Positions 23,530-31,997 of a stretch of DNA of 40,648 nucleotides are shown here, piece after piece. This DNA is from Microvirga sp. 3-52 (lineage in GTDB: Bacteria; Pseudomonadota; Alphaproteobacteria; Rhizobiales; Beijerinckiaceae). The translations under genes and the position numbers were made by a program. Where the stretch lies: assembly GCF_018383585.1 (NCBI RefSeq), contig NZ_JAHAMK010000036.1, forward strand, positions 4,169 through 44,816, given 5' to 3'. The notes under the pieces are model-generated. The model made no database searches, was not told the origin of the DNA, and was given only the letters and a program-made list of their open reading frames with translations. Each line of letters begins with the position of its first letter. Position 1 is the stretch's first letter.

Positions 23530-25527
23530 ATGCCATTCATAAAGATGAACCCTCAATCGAGAAGTTTGTCCGTCGATTTATCCTCTCTAGGTTTCAAGGA
23601 CGGCGACATCGTTCGCATCAGCATTGCAGGCGATTACAATCCGGCAACTGGCTCGGAAGACCTCTTCTACAATAGGGACGCATTCCAGTTCCTGGGCTTC
23701 AGCTACGGTGGGGATCAAGGGGATCTCTACATGCGTCCCTATTTCATCGTGATGGGTTCCCAATCCTCCCTCGAGCTCCGAAACCTGGACGATCCCCTTG
23801 AGGACAACACGGATCCGGACAACGACTATGGCGTCCTCATCGAGAAGGTGGACCTCAGCATTACCTCTGCCGGAGCTGATCCCGGCAGAATTGAAATCAC
23901 GGAGGGCGAGCCCCCCGGAAGCGTTCGAGTGAAATTGTCCCAACCCGTCGATTTCGACATTGATCTCATGATCACGCCGAACACCCCGGGATGGGAGTCC
24001 GAAGCCGCAGCCGTGCCGACAGTCCGTGTGCCGAGAGGCACTACGGACATCACCCTCCCTGCGATCGTCGGACTGCGCGATGAAGAGATCGAGGCGGAGG
24101 TTGCCCGCGGGAACCTGTGGATCCACGCGCGCCACGCAAATACGGACAAGCTCCTTTCAGTCACCGGCCCATCGGGTACGACCCTATCCCAGGCAGAATT
24201 CGTATTCGACATCAAGGACCGGGTCCTCGCCGGCCTCGAGCCGGGCGACGAACAGAGGGGATATGCCTGGGCGGAGGGCGTTCTCTCCTATTGGGTTGGG
24301 GTGACTGACATCTATGCGGCTTTGGAAGTCGTCAAGCACGGGAAAGAGAGCAAGATCGCGTTGGACGCGGCAAAATACGCGCAAAAGCTGAGTGCCTTTG
24401 CCAGTTTCGCGGGAGCAACCATCGATTACGTCGCCATTGTGAGCCAACTTCGGTCCAAGATCGATAAGGCCAACGATCCGACAACGACACCGGAACAACG
24501 TGAGAAAATCATTCACGATGCCAATCGTGATGCCATGGTGCAGGCGCTGGACAAAGCCGTTGGCTCGGTGTTGCAGGCTGGAACCGCGGCATTCGCTTCA
24601 GGCGCCGTGACCTTCTTCGTGGGAGCGGGGGTGGCAGCCGCCTGGCCAGTCTTCGCTGGCATCGCGGCCGGATACCTACTTAATCTCACCTATGAACAGT
24701 ATATCTCCGGTAAGGTGAAGGCGCTTGCAATCGAGCAATATGAAGCACACTCCCTCCACCAGTCCCTGGACCTAAGCAGCGTCACGGATGTCAATGGCAG
24801 TCCCCGATCAAGCGAAACCCTTTCCGGTCCTTCCTACCGGAACACATTTTCATTCGACGTGAGCGCGATCACGGGAAAGGACGTGATCCGGAACTTCCAG
24901 AAGGTGGACGTCCTTGCGACCTCGAAGGCCCTGCCGGACAAGGACAAGGACGGGATCGTCACGTTCGGCAAGGGCGGATTGCTGGATTTCGACGGGAGCG
25001 GGAAGCAAAAGGACACCGTCCTGATCAAGGGTGTGGACGGGACAAAGGGGCTGCGTCTTCTGGGCAAGGATTGGGACGACTCGTTCGTCTACGCGACCGC
25101 GAGCGTGCGCCCGGCCGGGGCCAAGGAAAGCAAGATCGGTAACGATCGGCTGTCCGGCGACAAGGCGGACAAGAAGGAGAACATCTTCTTCTTTGACACC
25201 GCACTCGACCTTTTCCTCGGGGACGACGTAATCAGCAATTTCGGACGGAAAGACCTCCTAGTGACAACCACGAAACTGTCGGATCCAAACAGGGACAACC
25301 GCATCGATTTCGACATCTCGAACAAACTCGCGCTATCCGGTGGTGTCGGTGGGCCAAGTGATCCCGGCATGCCCGGGGAGGGTGGCCTCGTGTCCATGAC
25401 ACAGACGAAGGGCAAGGCCCTTTCAGCCCTGGAATATGACGGTGCGGTCTCGAGAGGCGGCGTGAAGTACTACGTCTACAGCATCGTGGGCACGCGAGCG
25501 ACAGACGAGGGAGACCTATTTCTATGA
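23530..25527 (+). CDS. Secreted RTX-like cargo protein with central hydrophobic segment
   Basis: A 665-residue protein without a signal peptide. Residues 1-235 are beta-rich, and a Calx-beta-like piece ('IEITEGEPPGSVRVKLSQPVDFDIDLMI') lies near residues 120-150. A helical part follows, with a long hydrophobic stretch near residues 345-395 ('AAFASGAVTFFVGAGVAAAWPVFAGIAAGYLL') that could insert in a membrane. The C-terminal 230 residues hold two copies of a module, 'FSFDVSAITGKDVIRNFQKV' and 'FFFDTALDLFLGDDVISNFG', each followed by an acidic 'DKDKDGI'/'DPNRDNRI' calcium-loop-like piece, as in rhizobial RTX proteins. The last residues ('DEGDLFL', acidic then hydrophobic) fit a type I secretion signal. 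ATG 23530 has AGGGG upstream. A toxin or adhesin role is possible but unproven. Confidence 0.75.
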   Translation: MPFIKMNPQSRSLSVDLSSLGFKDGDIVRISIAGDYNPATGSEDLFYNRDAFQFLGFSYGGDQGDLYMRPYFIVMGSQSSLELRNLDDPLEDNTDPDNDYGVLIEKVDLSITSAGADPGRIEITEGEPPGSVRVKLSQPVDFDIDLMITPNTPGWESEAAAVPTVRVPRGTTDITLPAIVGLRDEEIEAEVARGNLWIHARHANTDKLLSVTGPSGTTLSQAEFVFDIKDRVLAGLEPGDEQRGYAWAEGVLSYWVGVTDIYAALEVVKHGKESKIALDAAKYAQKLSAFASFAGATIDYVAIVSQLRSKIDKANDPTTTPEQREKIIHDANRDAMVQALDKAVGSVLQAGTAAFASGAVTFFVGAGVAAAWPVFAGIAAGYLLNLTYEQYISGKVKALAIEQYEAHSLHQSLDLSSVTDVNGSPRSSETLSGPSYRNTFSFDVSAITGKDVIRNFQKVDVLATSKALPDKDKDGIVTFGKGGLLDFDGSGKQKDTVLIKGVDGTKGLRLLGKDWDDSFVYATASVRPAGAKESKIGNDRLSGDKADKKENIFFFDTALDLFLGDDVISNFGRKDLLVTTTKLSDPNRDNRIDFDISNKLALSGGVGGPSDPGMPGEGGLVSMTQTKGKALSALEYDGAVSRGGVKYYVYSIVGTRATDEGDLFL

Positions 25528-25643
25528 CGCAGGCGTTCATGGATCTCCCCGACCAAGCGCTTCGTGCTGGGGTCGAGGCTTCCGGTCGCTCGGGGACGCA
25601 CCCTCCGCTGTCGTCTTCGGGCGTGTATTAAAGGAGCACTGAA

Positions 25644-26201
25644 ATGAAGCAGGAAACCAATGCGCCACCACCTTCTTGCCGGCCGTTGATTGTCCGGCTC
25701 CGCCGCTTAGCACACTTCGCGTTGGCAGGCGCTGTCATCATGGGTGGTGCGCCATTCGCAAGAGCCATCGCGAAGGATCTTCCCGCGAAGGCCGTGAAAC
25801 TGTCGGCCACCGAGGTGCGTGCGCTCTACGAGGGCAACACTTGGAACCAGAAAGACGATTGCTGCGGGTTCTACTTTGCATCAGACGGCACCTTCATCGG
25901 GATGGGGCGCATCCCGGGCAAGGGCGACCTGGTGCACGGCACGGGCAAGTGGACCGTCGATGCGGACAAGATGTGCATGGTCGGGACATGGACCAACAAG
26001 GCCGGAAGCGGAACCCACGAGGAATGCTTCATCCACGCGAAGGCGGAGGGAACGATCTACAAGAATTGGGCCAACGGGAAGAAGGGCGATTGGTGGTTTT
26101 TCCGGCAGGCCAAGCCCAACCCTGCGGACGAGGCCAACAGGGTGAAGCCCGGCGACTCCGTGACGCCTCGGGTGAACGCCTTCAAAGCGTCGATCGGGTA
26201 A
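25644..26201 (+). CDS. DUF995-family secreted protein
   Basis: A 185-residue protein with a long N-terminal signal region: basic 'RPLIVRLRRLAHF', hydrophobic 'ALAGAVIMGGAPFARA', and probable cleavage near residue 43. The mature part has the DUF995 pattern 'LSATEVRALYEGNTW', 'YFASDGTFIGMG', 'GTGKWTVDADKMCMVGTW' and 'CFIHAKAEGTIYKNW'. Conserved Cys residues suggest disulfides in the periplasm. The family occurs in rhizobia and relatives; its function is unknown. ATG 25644 follows AAAGGAG closely. It lies 116 bases after the RTX-like gene on the same strand, so it may be co-expressed. Confidence 0.8.
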   Translation: MKQETNAPPPSCRPLIVRLRRLAHFALAGAVIMGGAPFARAIAKDLPAKAVKLSATEVRALYEGNTWNQKDDCCGFYFASDGTFIGMGRIPGKGDLVHGTGKWTVDADKMCMVGTWTNKAGSGTHEECFIHAKAEGTIYKNWANGKKGDWWFFRQAKPNPADEANRVKPGDSVTPRVNAFKASIG

Positions 26202-26256
26202 GTAATCGAGCTGATGCCGACGAAGTGACCTCCTCCGCGTGACCGCAGGAGGTTCC

Positions 26257-26724
26257 TCACGACGAACTCCAGGAGGCTTGATGCCACCCGCGCTGTCCCA
26301 AGTGACACCTTGGTGACAGACCACTTTCCGTGGCTTGCTGCACGGGGCCGAGGAGACATCCATGGGTCATGCGGTGGCGACACCCATGAACCAAGCGAAT
26401 ACGATCAGGCAGGCCCGCTAGGCCCAGAACATGACCCTGGAGCACCTCGCCACGCCGATCGTTCGTAAGTGCCTTGTTCAGAGCAATACGGAAGACCAGC
26501 ACATTGAACCATGAACTCGCCTCGGCTTCTTTCCGAGCCATCGTGATCGCAGTCTGGATGTGCGAGACCGCGAGTCTGATAAACGTCACCAACAAGGCGA
26601 TTAGGACCTGGAACGTCAGTGGGATAGGAACCAGGAACGCCCATGCGATCACGATGACGCCTAGAAACTGGAACGATACCGCGGACAACATCGTGCCCCG
26701 ACGGCCTGACGCTGTGACGATCAT
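26257..26724 (-). CDS. Hypothetical small membrane protein
   Basis: A 155-residue frame from ATG 26724, with GGGAG about 9 bases upstream. Residues 14-65 form two membrane helices ('FQFLGVIVIAWAFLVPIPLTFQVLIALLVTFIRLAV') followed by a charged helix. The last 60 residues are Arg/His/Cys-rich and look unnatural, so the gene may be frameshifted or end earlier. It lies after the relaxase on the same strand and may be the last gene of the mobilisation operon. No family recognised. Confidence 0.4.
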   Translation of the reverse strand: MIVTASGRRGTMLSAVSFQFLGVIVIAWAFLVPIPLTFQVLIALLVTFIRLAVSHIQTAITMARKEAEASSWFNVLVFRIALNKALTNDRRGEVLQGHVLGLAGLPDRIRLVHGCRHRMTHGCLLGPVQQATESGLSPRCHLGQRGWHQASWSSS

Positions 26725-26791
26725 TGTAGCTCCCACCCATTGAAGGCGCCCAAAGAAGGGGGTGACGGGCCTCCTGTCCACAAAACGATGC

Positions 26792-26839
26792 ATTTCCAAG
26801 GCCGTACAAGCCCATCTTCAGGTCGGCTGGTATGATCCC
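26792..26839 (-). repeat. Copy 2 of the shared downstream sequence
   Basis: Follows the relaxase stop codon on the minus strand and matches 22263-22310 in the blocks GGGATCATACC, ACCTGA, TGTACGG and TGGAAAT, with small gaps between. Confidence 0.45.
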
Positions 26840-28702
26840 CTATCGGAATCTGGGCGCCGCTGGCTCGTCCTCGACGGTTCGACGTCGGGCCGCATCTGGG
26901 AGGAAACCCACCCTCTGGCCGTTCGCCCCGGGAGCGCCGTCGATGCCACTCTTTCTGTCGAGCCGCCTACGGGTCTCGGCGAGAACCCCTTCCACTCCTT
27001 CGGCCGCGAGCTCGGGATGCTCCTTCAGGACCGTGCGGGCCTCGTCGAGGAGCTTGAATTCCTCCTTGGCCTTGGTGGCCGCATCCTCCCGTTTCCTGAG
27101 CTGGTCGTTGAGCTGCGGCCGGAACGACACCTCGTGGGTTTTGATCTTGTTCCCGTAGGTCTCGATGTGCTGCTCGATCTTCGCCTTCCTCCCGTCGTAG
27201 TCCTCAATCACGGCCCGGTGCGGAGCCGCATCGCGCTTCCAGCGCGCCGTGCGGCCGGTGATCCATGACTTGAAGCCGGTGGGCTTCTCGCCGAGGAGGA
27301 GGAGTTGGCGCGCGGCCTCGTCCCTATCCTTTCCCTTGGCGTAGAAGAGCTTCGTCGAAGCCGCCTGCGCCTTGGCGAGATTTTCACGAGCATCCCGGAG
27401 CGTCTCCGGTTCCACCACGGGCGACTTGCTGAAGGCGAACGTCTTCTTGGCCTCCCGCTCGCGTGCGTCGAGTTGCTCGGTGACCTTGTCGACGGCCGGA
27501 CGCATGGCTTCCGTGAGTTGCGCACGAAGGCCCGCGATGTCCATTCGAGCCAGGCCAGCTACTGCTGCGAGCCTCCGTGCTTGCCAAGCCGCCCTCTCCC
27601 TTCGCGGATCGCGACGAGATGATTCTCTAGGCTCTGGAGCCGCTGCTCCTGCGCGCCCAACGCAGTCGCGATCTGCGTCAGGAGATCCTTCACGTCCTGC
27701 AACGGATCGGGCATTTCCTCGCCCTCCTCCGACGGGGCCAGGAGTTCCAACACCTGCTTCGACGCTTGGTGGGCACCCTTCGCTTCCTGAAAGATTTTCC
27801 ACTCGGCCTCGGTAGCCTTCGGGGCCGGCTTGGTGGACCTGGCCGGTGAGGAATTCTGCTGCTGCGACATCATCCAATCCTTTCATTCGAGCGGCGACGG
27901 CCGCACGCTTCTCCTTCACGAGACGGTCGACGGAGCCGATCTCGATGCCGTCCTGCGTCACGACGAAGACCCCGTCCTTCTTGCCCGGGGTGACGTCGAA
28001 TCCCTGCTCACGCAGGGCGTTCCGGAACGCTTTCGCATCGTCCGAGACCGTCCACGCCCGGGCGATGAGCTCCTTGGCCTCCGGCAGCTCCACGCCCTTG
28101 CGCTTGAGTCCCTGACGCTTTGCCGGTGACGCCGCGGAGCGGGGCCTCTCGGGATCGGCACCGTGGGCGGCCTCAAGCCAGTCGGCCACGTCCTCGCGCC
28201 CGTTGGCCCGCAGCCATTTCAGGCTCGACGCGTGATGGCGGCCGAGGGTCGGCTTCTCGCCGAACTCGTACTCGACCAGTCGCATCGCCGTTTCCATCTT
28301 GATGATCTCGAAGCCCGACGGGATCACCTTGCCGCCGTAGGCCCGCTGGATCGCGAAATGCCCGTGCAGGTCTCCATCACCGCCTATCCGGTCCTTCCGG
28401 TGAGGGACCATCGCACAGGGATGGTCGACCGCCCCGAAATGCTGGCGGACGATCTCGCCGGCACGACGCATCTGATCGATCGTCATCGAGATCGAGGGCG
28501 AGATATGGAAGTGGAGGAAGGCGGCATCGGCGCCCGCGCCATCGCGGGCAACCTGCATGTCCTGCAACAGCTCGTTCAAGGTCGGCGCGATGCTGTTGAC
28601 GATCTCAACGTCCGCCTCGCTCGCGTCCTTGAGCAAGTGCGCTTCCAGATTCTGGGCGTCTCGGCGGGTACGTCCGTGACGTACGATGCCGCCGATGCTC
28701 AC
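26840..28702 (-). CDS. Relaxase (MobA-like mobilisation nuclease)
   Basis: A 620-codon open frame. The N-terminal 250 residues are a relaxase domain: 'SIGGIVRHGRTRRDAQNLEAHLL', then 'FLHFHISPSISMT', then the His cluster 'MVPHRKDRIGGDGDLHGHFAI' that would hold the metal for DNA nicking. It would nick oriT and lead the strand into a recipient. The start is GTG 28702, whose last bases form the MobC stop (GTGA, 4-base overlap). From about codon 275 to 385 the frame looks like a shadow (Arg/Gly/Pro-rich) of an overlapping gene (27559-27873). After that a natural helical region begins at 'MDIAGLRAQLTEAMRPAVDK' (ATG 27544), which could instead be a separate gene in the same frame. Confidence 0.8.
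   Translation of the reverse strand: MSIGGIVRHGRTRRDAQNLEAHLLKDASEADVEIVNSIAPTLNELLQDMQVARDGAGADAAFLHFHISPSISMTIDQMRRAGEIVRQHFGAVDHPCAMVPHRKDRIGGDGDLHGHFAIQRAYGGKVIPSGFEIIKMETAMRLVEYEFGEKPTLGRHHASSLKWLRANGREDVADWLEAAHGADPERPRSAASPAKRQGLKRKGVELPEAKELIARAWTVSDDAKAFRNALREQGFDVTPGKKDGVFVVTQDGIEIGSVDRLVKEKRAAVAARMKGLDDVAAAEFLTGQVHQAGPEGYRGRVENLSGSEGCPPSVEAGVGTPGPVGGGRGNARSVAGREGSPDADRDCVGRAGAAAPEPRESSRRDPRRERAAWQARRLAAVAGLARMDIAGLRAQLTEAMRPAVDKVTEQLDAREREAKKTFAFSKSPVVEPETLRDARENLAKAQAASTKLFYAKGKDRDEAARQLLLLGEKPTGFKSWITGRTARWKRDAAPHRAVIEDYDGRKAKIEQHIETYGNKIKTHEVSFRPQLNDQLRKREDAATKAKEEFKLLDEARTVLKEHPELAAEGVEGVLAETRRRLDRKSGIDGAPGANGQRVGFLPDAARRRTVEDEPAAPRFR
27559..27873 (-). CDS. Small coiled-coil protein encoded out of frame inside the relaxase gene
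   Basis: A 104-residue protein starting with a double Met at 27873, preceded by AAAGGA at ideal distance. Composition is natural: a Ser/Gln/Ala-rich head, then long amphipathic helices ('AEWKIFQEAKGAHQASKQVLELL', 'LQDVKDLLTQIATALGAQEQRLQSLENHLVAI'). The relaxase frame over the same bases is of poor quality. ColE1-type mob operons have mbeB and mbeD fully inside mbeA, so an accessory mobilisation role is plausible. Its stop is 14 bases before ATG 27544. Confidence 0.6.
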   Translation of the reverse strand: MMSQQQNSSPARSTKPAPKATEAEWKIFQEAKGAHQASKQVLELLAPSEEGEEMPDPLQDVKDLLTQIATALGAQEQRLQSLENHLVAIREGRGRLGKHGGSQQ

Positions 28703-29061
28703 GGCACGTCCTCGAGGGTCGCACGGACGACGGCACGCAGCGCGCGCAGCTCGTCGACGAGGGCATCGACGGCGGCTGCCGTGGCGATCTCGCCGGCAGC
28801 GTTGGCCTTCAGGGCGAGCTGGTTCGCGTTGTTGCCGATCTTGTTCACCGCGCCGACGAAGGTGTCGACCGACTTCGCGAGACGATCCTTCTTCGCGGTC
28901 ATGGGAGGCAGGGGCTGCTCGGCTGCGTGAAGCGCGAGACGGCGCACCCATGCCGTCGGGCCGACGCCGCGGGCCTCCGCCGCCTCAACGACGGCCGCAT
29001 GCTCTTCCGGCGTGAGCCGGAAGGTCATGAGCTTCGACGTGCGGCGGTTCTCGGAGCCCAT
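28699..29061 (-). CDS. MobC-like relaxosome accessory protein
   Basis: A 120-residue protein. The N-terminal 'SKLMTFRLTPEEHAAVVEAAEARGVGPTAWVRRLAL' is a ribbon-helix-helix-type DNA-binding region common to MobC-like proteins. The C-terminal half carries the MobC motif 'VGAVNKIGNNANQLALKANAAGE' followed by a helix. It would bind oriT and help the relaxase open the strands. Start ATG 29061 is 2 bases after the upstream stop, and its own stop overlaps the relaxase GTG. Confidence 0.82.
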   Translation of the reverse strand: MGSENRRTSKLMTFRLTPEEHAAVVEAAEARGVGPTAWVRRLALHAAEQPLPPMTAKKDRLAKSVDTFVGAVNKIGNNANQLALKANAAGEIATAAAVDALVDELRALRAVVRATLEDVP

Positions 29062-29063
29062 GG

Positions 29064-29513
29064 TCAGTCGTCCTCGTCCTCGTCGTCGACGGGATAGAGG
29101 GCATTGTTGACCTGGCGCGGCAGGTACTCCTCGAACACCTCGAGGCTGCAATCTTCCTTCATGACGTGTTCGGGCTTGGGAACGAGCATCTGCATGAGGG
29201 CCATACGCTCGGCAGAATTCATGCGGTCGTAGGTGAGCGCGAGGATGCGCCCGAGGTAGAGGTAGCACTCCTCGGCGTACCCATTGCCGCCGCACCAAAG
29301 CAGCTCGCCGATATCGTCCATGGTGTCCACGCCCCATGAGACGGCGTATCGATCTTCCGGCTCGGTGATGGTCGCGTAGCACATGGCACCGCCATCGCGG
29401 GCTGGGCGGGCACGTAGGTTGCGGCGGTCCACGCCGGCAACACGAGCCGCGACCCGCAGGGCGATAGCCTCTGTGGGCGCATGGACTCGGATCTTGATGG
29501 GCTTATCGGTCAT
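29064..29513 (-). CDS. Hypothetical protein of the mobilisation operon
   Basis: A 149-residue acidic protein of no family I recognise. It starts basic ('MTDKPIKIRVHAPTEAIALRVAARVAG'), has a mixed central part with Cys ('MCYATITEPEDRYAVSWGVDTMDDIGELLWCGG') and a helical part, and ends in a run of Asp/Glu ('PVDDEDEDD'). ATG 29513 follows GGAGG at 5 bases. It is tightly packed between the 62-residue gene (11 bases) and MobC (2 bases), so it probably helps mobilisation or its control. Confidence 0.7.
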   Translation of the reverse strand: MTDKPIKIRVHAPTEAIALRVAARVAGVDRRNLRARPARDGGAMCYATITEPEDRYAVSWGVDTMDDIGELLWCGGNGYAEECYLYLGRILALTYDRMNSAERMALMQMLVPKPEHVMKEDCSLEVFEEYLPRQVNNALYPVDDEDEDD

Positions 29514-29524
29514 GGCAGCCTCCA

Positions 29525-29713
29525 TCAGCGCGGCGCGAAGCCGCGCTCGCGGAGAGCGGCTTGCAGGGCAGTCACGGCGCTGACGATCAGGCGAGCCTCG
29601 CGGTCATCCGCGGCGAGCTGGTCAGCGTCCGACCAGGAGAAGCGCTTCGCCATCTCGGCGAGCGCTTCGGCTTGGTCGGCCGGAAGGGTGAGGGTGATTT
29701 CGACGTCTTGCAT
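29525..29713 (-). CDS. Small hypothetical protein, first gene of the mobilisation operon
   Basis: A 62-residue protein from ATG 29713, preceded by AGGAG. It reads 'MQDVEITLTLPADQAEALAE' followed by two helices and a basic end ('RERGFAPR'). The start pattern (short beta strand, then helix) is compatible with a small ribbon-helix-helix protein. It lies directly beside the candidate oriT, which suggests an oriT-binding or autoregulatory role (inference). Confidence 0.6.
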   Translation of the reverse strand: MQDVEITLTLPADQAEALAEMAKRFSWSDADQLAADDREARLIVSAVTALQAALRERGFAPR

Positions 29714-29735
29714 TCGAGGCTCCTGTCTTGGGGGT

Positions 29736-29792
29736 CCACGGGGGCTTGCCCCCTGGCCAGATCGGGCGGTTCTACCGCCCGCTGCTGGCTTA
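29736..29792 (+). other. Candidate origin of transfer (oriT)
   Basis: The 134-base gap between the rep and mob genes holds two inverted repeats: GGGGG-CTTG-CCCCC (29740-29753) and CGGGCGGT-TCT-ACCGCCCG (29763-29770 with 29774-29781). Three bases after the second lies CTGGCTTA (29785-29792), the nic sequence I recall for ColE1-type plasmids, cut between CTGG and CTTA. An inverted repeat just 5' of nic, beside the mob operon, is the usual oriT plan. Confidence 0.6.
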
Positions 29793-29847
29793 CTTTCGAG
29801 GCTTCCCCTGCATGGAACGATTGCGGGCTCATTCCGCCGGCGCAAAC

Positions 29848-31668
29848 TCAGGCTGCGTGCCGACCTTTCAGACCTAGGCGTGCGGTCGCCCATAGGTCGG
29901 TCGGATCGGTCTTGAGTTTCGCCCTCTTCGGGAGTTTGGCCTCCTTCGGGGACTTCATCTCCGCTCGAAGTCTGTCGACGATCGCCTCGTATTCGAGATC
30001 GTAGCGTTCCCGCTCGGTCCAGTCGTCCGGAGGATCATAGGGGGGCTTGATGACGTCGATTTTCGCTTTCGGAAACTCTCTCAGAAGAGAATTCAGCATC
30101 GGCCAAGCGGCCGATTGGTCTCTAGTAGGCACCACGTCAAGCGCCGCGTGCGCGTCACTTGACGTGCCGTTGTGAACTCTAAGGGTCCCGGCTGTCGCCG
30201 GTTTGGCGGCTGGCGCCGCCTTGGCCTTCTTCCTCGCCTCTGCGACTTCCTTCAGGATCGCAGGGAAGGCCATAGGTGTGATGTCGCCGCGCCGGAGGGC
30301 CCGAACCTGCGCCCGGCGTTCCGGCCGCTCAGCGGCCGTGAGACACGCCTTGGCGGCCGCGTTGACGCGGTCGGTGATGTTGGCCACCTGTACAGGCTTG
30401 AGGCCATGAATGTCCTCGAAGATCTGCATGGCGATCTCACGAGCCTGGCGAAGGTCGGAGTCCATATCCCAGAGTGACGTCTGCCGGTCGTAGCCCACGA
30501 CGATCGCGTGGGGCGTGACCCACGGGGTTGCGGTGCGGGACCACATGAGACCGCGCAGCACGTTGCGAGGAGCTTCCTTCTCTTCCTCCGGCTGCTCGAC
30601 GGGTTCGAGGATCTCGCCGGTCTCAGGGTCAACGAGCGGAGTCTCCTCGGGCTTGGCCTCGCGCTTGCGGACCGGCACGATGACCACAGAGTCGGACTCG
30701 CTGTCCCAGACGGTGCGGAGGTCTGCGTCCCCAAGTGCTCTGCGCCATGCCTTGAAGGCACCGAGAGGCTGGACGAGTTTCGGTCCCCTCTTCTTCGGAG
30801 TTCCGGAGACGACCTCCGTGAACTCGACGAAGGCGTCGATGTCTTGCATCAGGTGCTCAAGGTCCTCGCCCTTCAGGCAATATTTGATGGCCTCCTGAGG
30901 CTTCTCCAACTCGCCGCAATCCCTGATCCAAAAGCCACCGTTCGCTTTGCGGAGGGTGGCGAGGTAGAGGCTCCACTCGTCCTTGGACAGGTGCCTGTCG
31001 GCAAGGATCACCAAATTGACATGGACGTGGAACGTCTTGCTGATCGGGTCATAAGGGAACTCGGTCGCCCGGAGGAGAACGTCGACGCCCATGTCCCGGA
31101 GTGCCTCGGCCACCCGTTTCACGCGGATCCTGACCTCGTCGATTCGGTCGGCGAGCCCTTCGATGGTGACGCGCTCGCCACCCGTCAGGACGACGTACCG
31201 GGCGTTGTCCCCACGCGGGTGACCCTTGAGGTAGGCCTCGAGGTCACGGCAGATCGGCCCGCGCATCTCGTGCCATGCGGCGGGGAGAATGGTCCGACGC
31301 TTCCAGCGCTCGGCCGATTGCTCAACAACCCTGCCGGTGACGAGGTCGACGAGGCATGCGCCGTCGGAGGCCCGACGGTAGCTCTCGCCTGTCATGTGCT
31401 CCAGGATGTCGGCGACCTCCGTCGTGAGCTCGAACATGATCTTGCGGTTCTCTCGCCCGGCCACCCACCTGCGGAGGCGGACGTCCTCTTTGAAGCGGTT
31501 CGCGGAGACCTGGATGCGGTCGGCGAGGGTCCAGCGGCCACCATCGTGCTCAAAGATAGCGTTCGGCTTCTTCTTCTCCTTGAGGGCGGAACGGACACAA
31601 CGAAGGTCGTCCAGCTCCGGAGATGGGCGGTCAGACTCCGAGGGGTCAAACGCCAGTGGAGCCGCCAT
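29848..31668 (-). CDS. Rolling-circle replication initiator-like Rep protein (HUH endonuclease)
   Basis: About 606 residues. The central part carries HUH motifs: 'KTFHVHVNLVILADRHL' (His-x-His metal site) and 'EAIKYCLKGED' (Y-x-x-K, Tyr nucleophile), in the order seen in plasmid and phage Rep proteins. The Rep would nick one strand at an origin and stay bound to the 5' end. The long C-terminal part is acidic, then Lys-rich, with unknown function; it might aid helicase loading. Start uncertain: I give ATG 31668, with GGAGGGG about 14 bases upstream; the frame extends to a GTG at 31827 without a ribosome site. Alternatively it could be a second relaxase. Confidence 0.72.
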   Translation of the reverse strand: MAAPLAFDPSESDRPSPELDDLRCVRSALKEKKKPNAIFEHDGGRWTLADRIQVSANRFKEDVRLRRWVAGRENRKIMFELTTEVADILEHMTGESYRRASDGACLVDLVTGRVVEQSAERWKRRTILPAAWHEMRGPICRDLEAYLKGHPRGDNARYVVLTGGERVTIEGLADRIDEVRIRVKRVAEALRDMGVDVLLRATEFPYDPISKTFHVHVNLVILADRHLSKDEWSLYLATLRKANGGFWIRDCGELEKPQEAIKYCLKGEDLEHLMQDIDAFVEFTEVVSGTPKKRGPKLVQPLGAFKAWRRALGDADLRTVWDSESDSVVIVPVRKREAKPEETPLVDPETGEILEPVEQPEEEKEAPRNVLRGLMWSRTATPWVTPHAIVVGYDRQTSLWDMDSDLRQAREIAMQIFEDIHGLKPVQVANITDRVNAAAKACLTAAERPERRAQVRALRRGDITPMAFPAILKEVAEARKKAKAAPAAKPATAGTLRVHNGTSSDAHAALDVVPTRDQSAAWPMLNSLLREFPKAKIDVIKPPYDPPDDWTERERYDLEYEAIVDRLRAEMKSPKEAKLPKRAKLKTDPTDLWATARLGLKGRHAA

Positions 31669-31997
31669 TTCTGGCGGAACAGTTATTGCCCCTCCAAGGC
31701 AGCCCTCGCTGGCGCGCACGGCGGCAACGCTCTCGGAGGTTGCACCCGGGCGATGCAAATTTTGTTGACGGTTCGGATCAGAGGGAGGCGTCGTATGGCT
31801 GGGGGTATGTCCCAGCCTGGCAATCACCCGTCAGAACGACGGGCAGGTTTGACGCGTGCGATGCCGGTGATCATCATGGACCTCGTTCACACGCCCCCCG
31901 CGAGCGCCTGCAAGCGCGAAGACCGGGGGGCTCCTGTTTTCAAGGCTGGCTTTCGGCGGCGTATGGGTCAACCCGGGCGGCCGTCTTCGACCCAAGA
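31669..31997. other. Noncoding segment upstream of rep with hairpins
   Basis: No convincing gene. GGCTGGG (31797-31803) pairs with CCCAGCC (31811-31817). GCCCCCCG (31893-31900) pairs with CGGGGGGC (31924-31931), then TCCTGTTTT follows, like a terminator read on the plus strand. These could control rep or form part of the replication origin. Confidence 0.4.
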
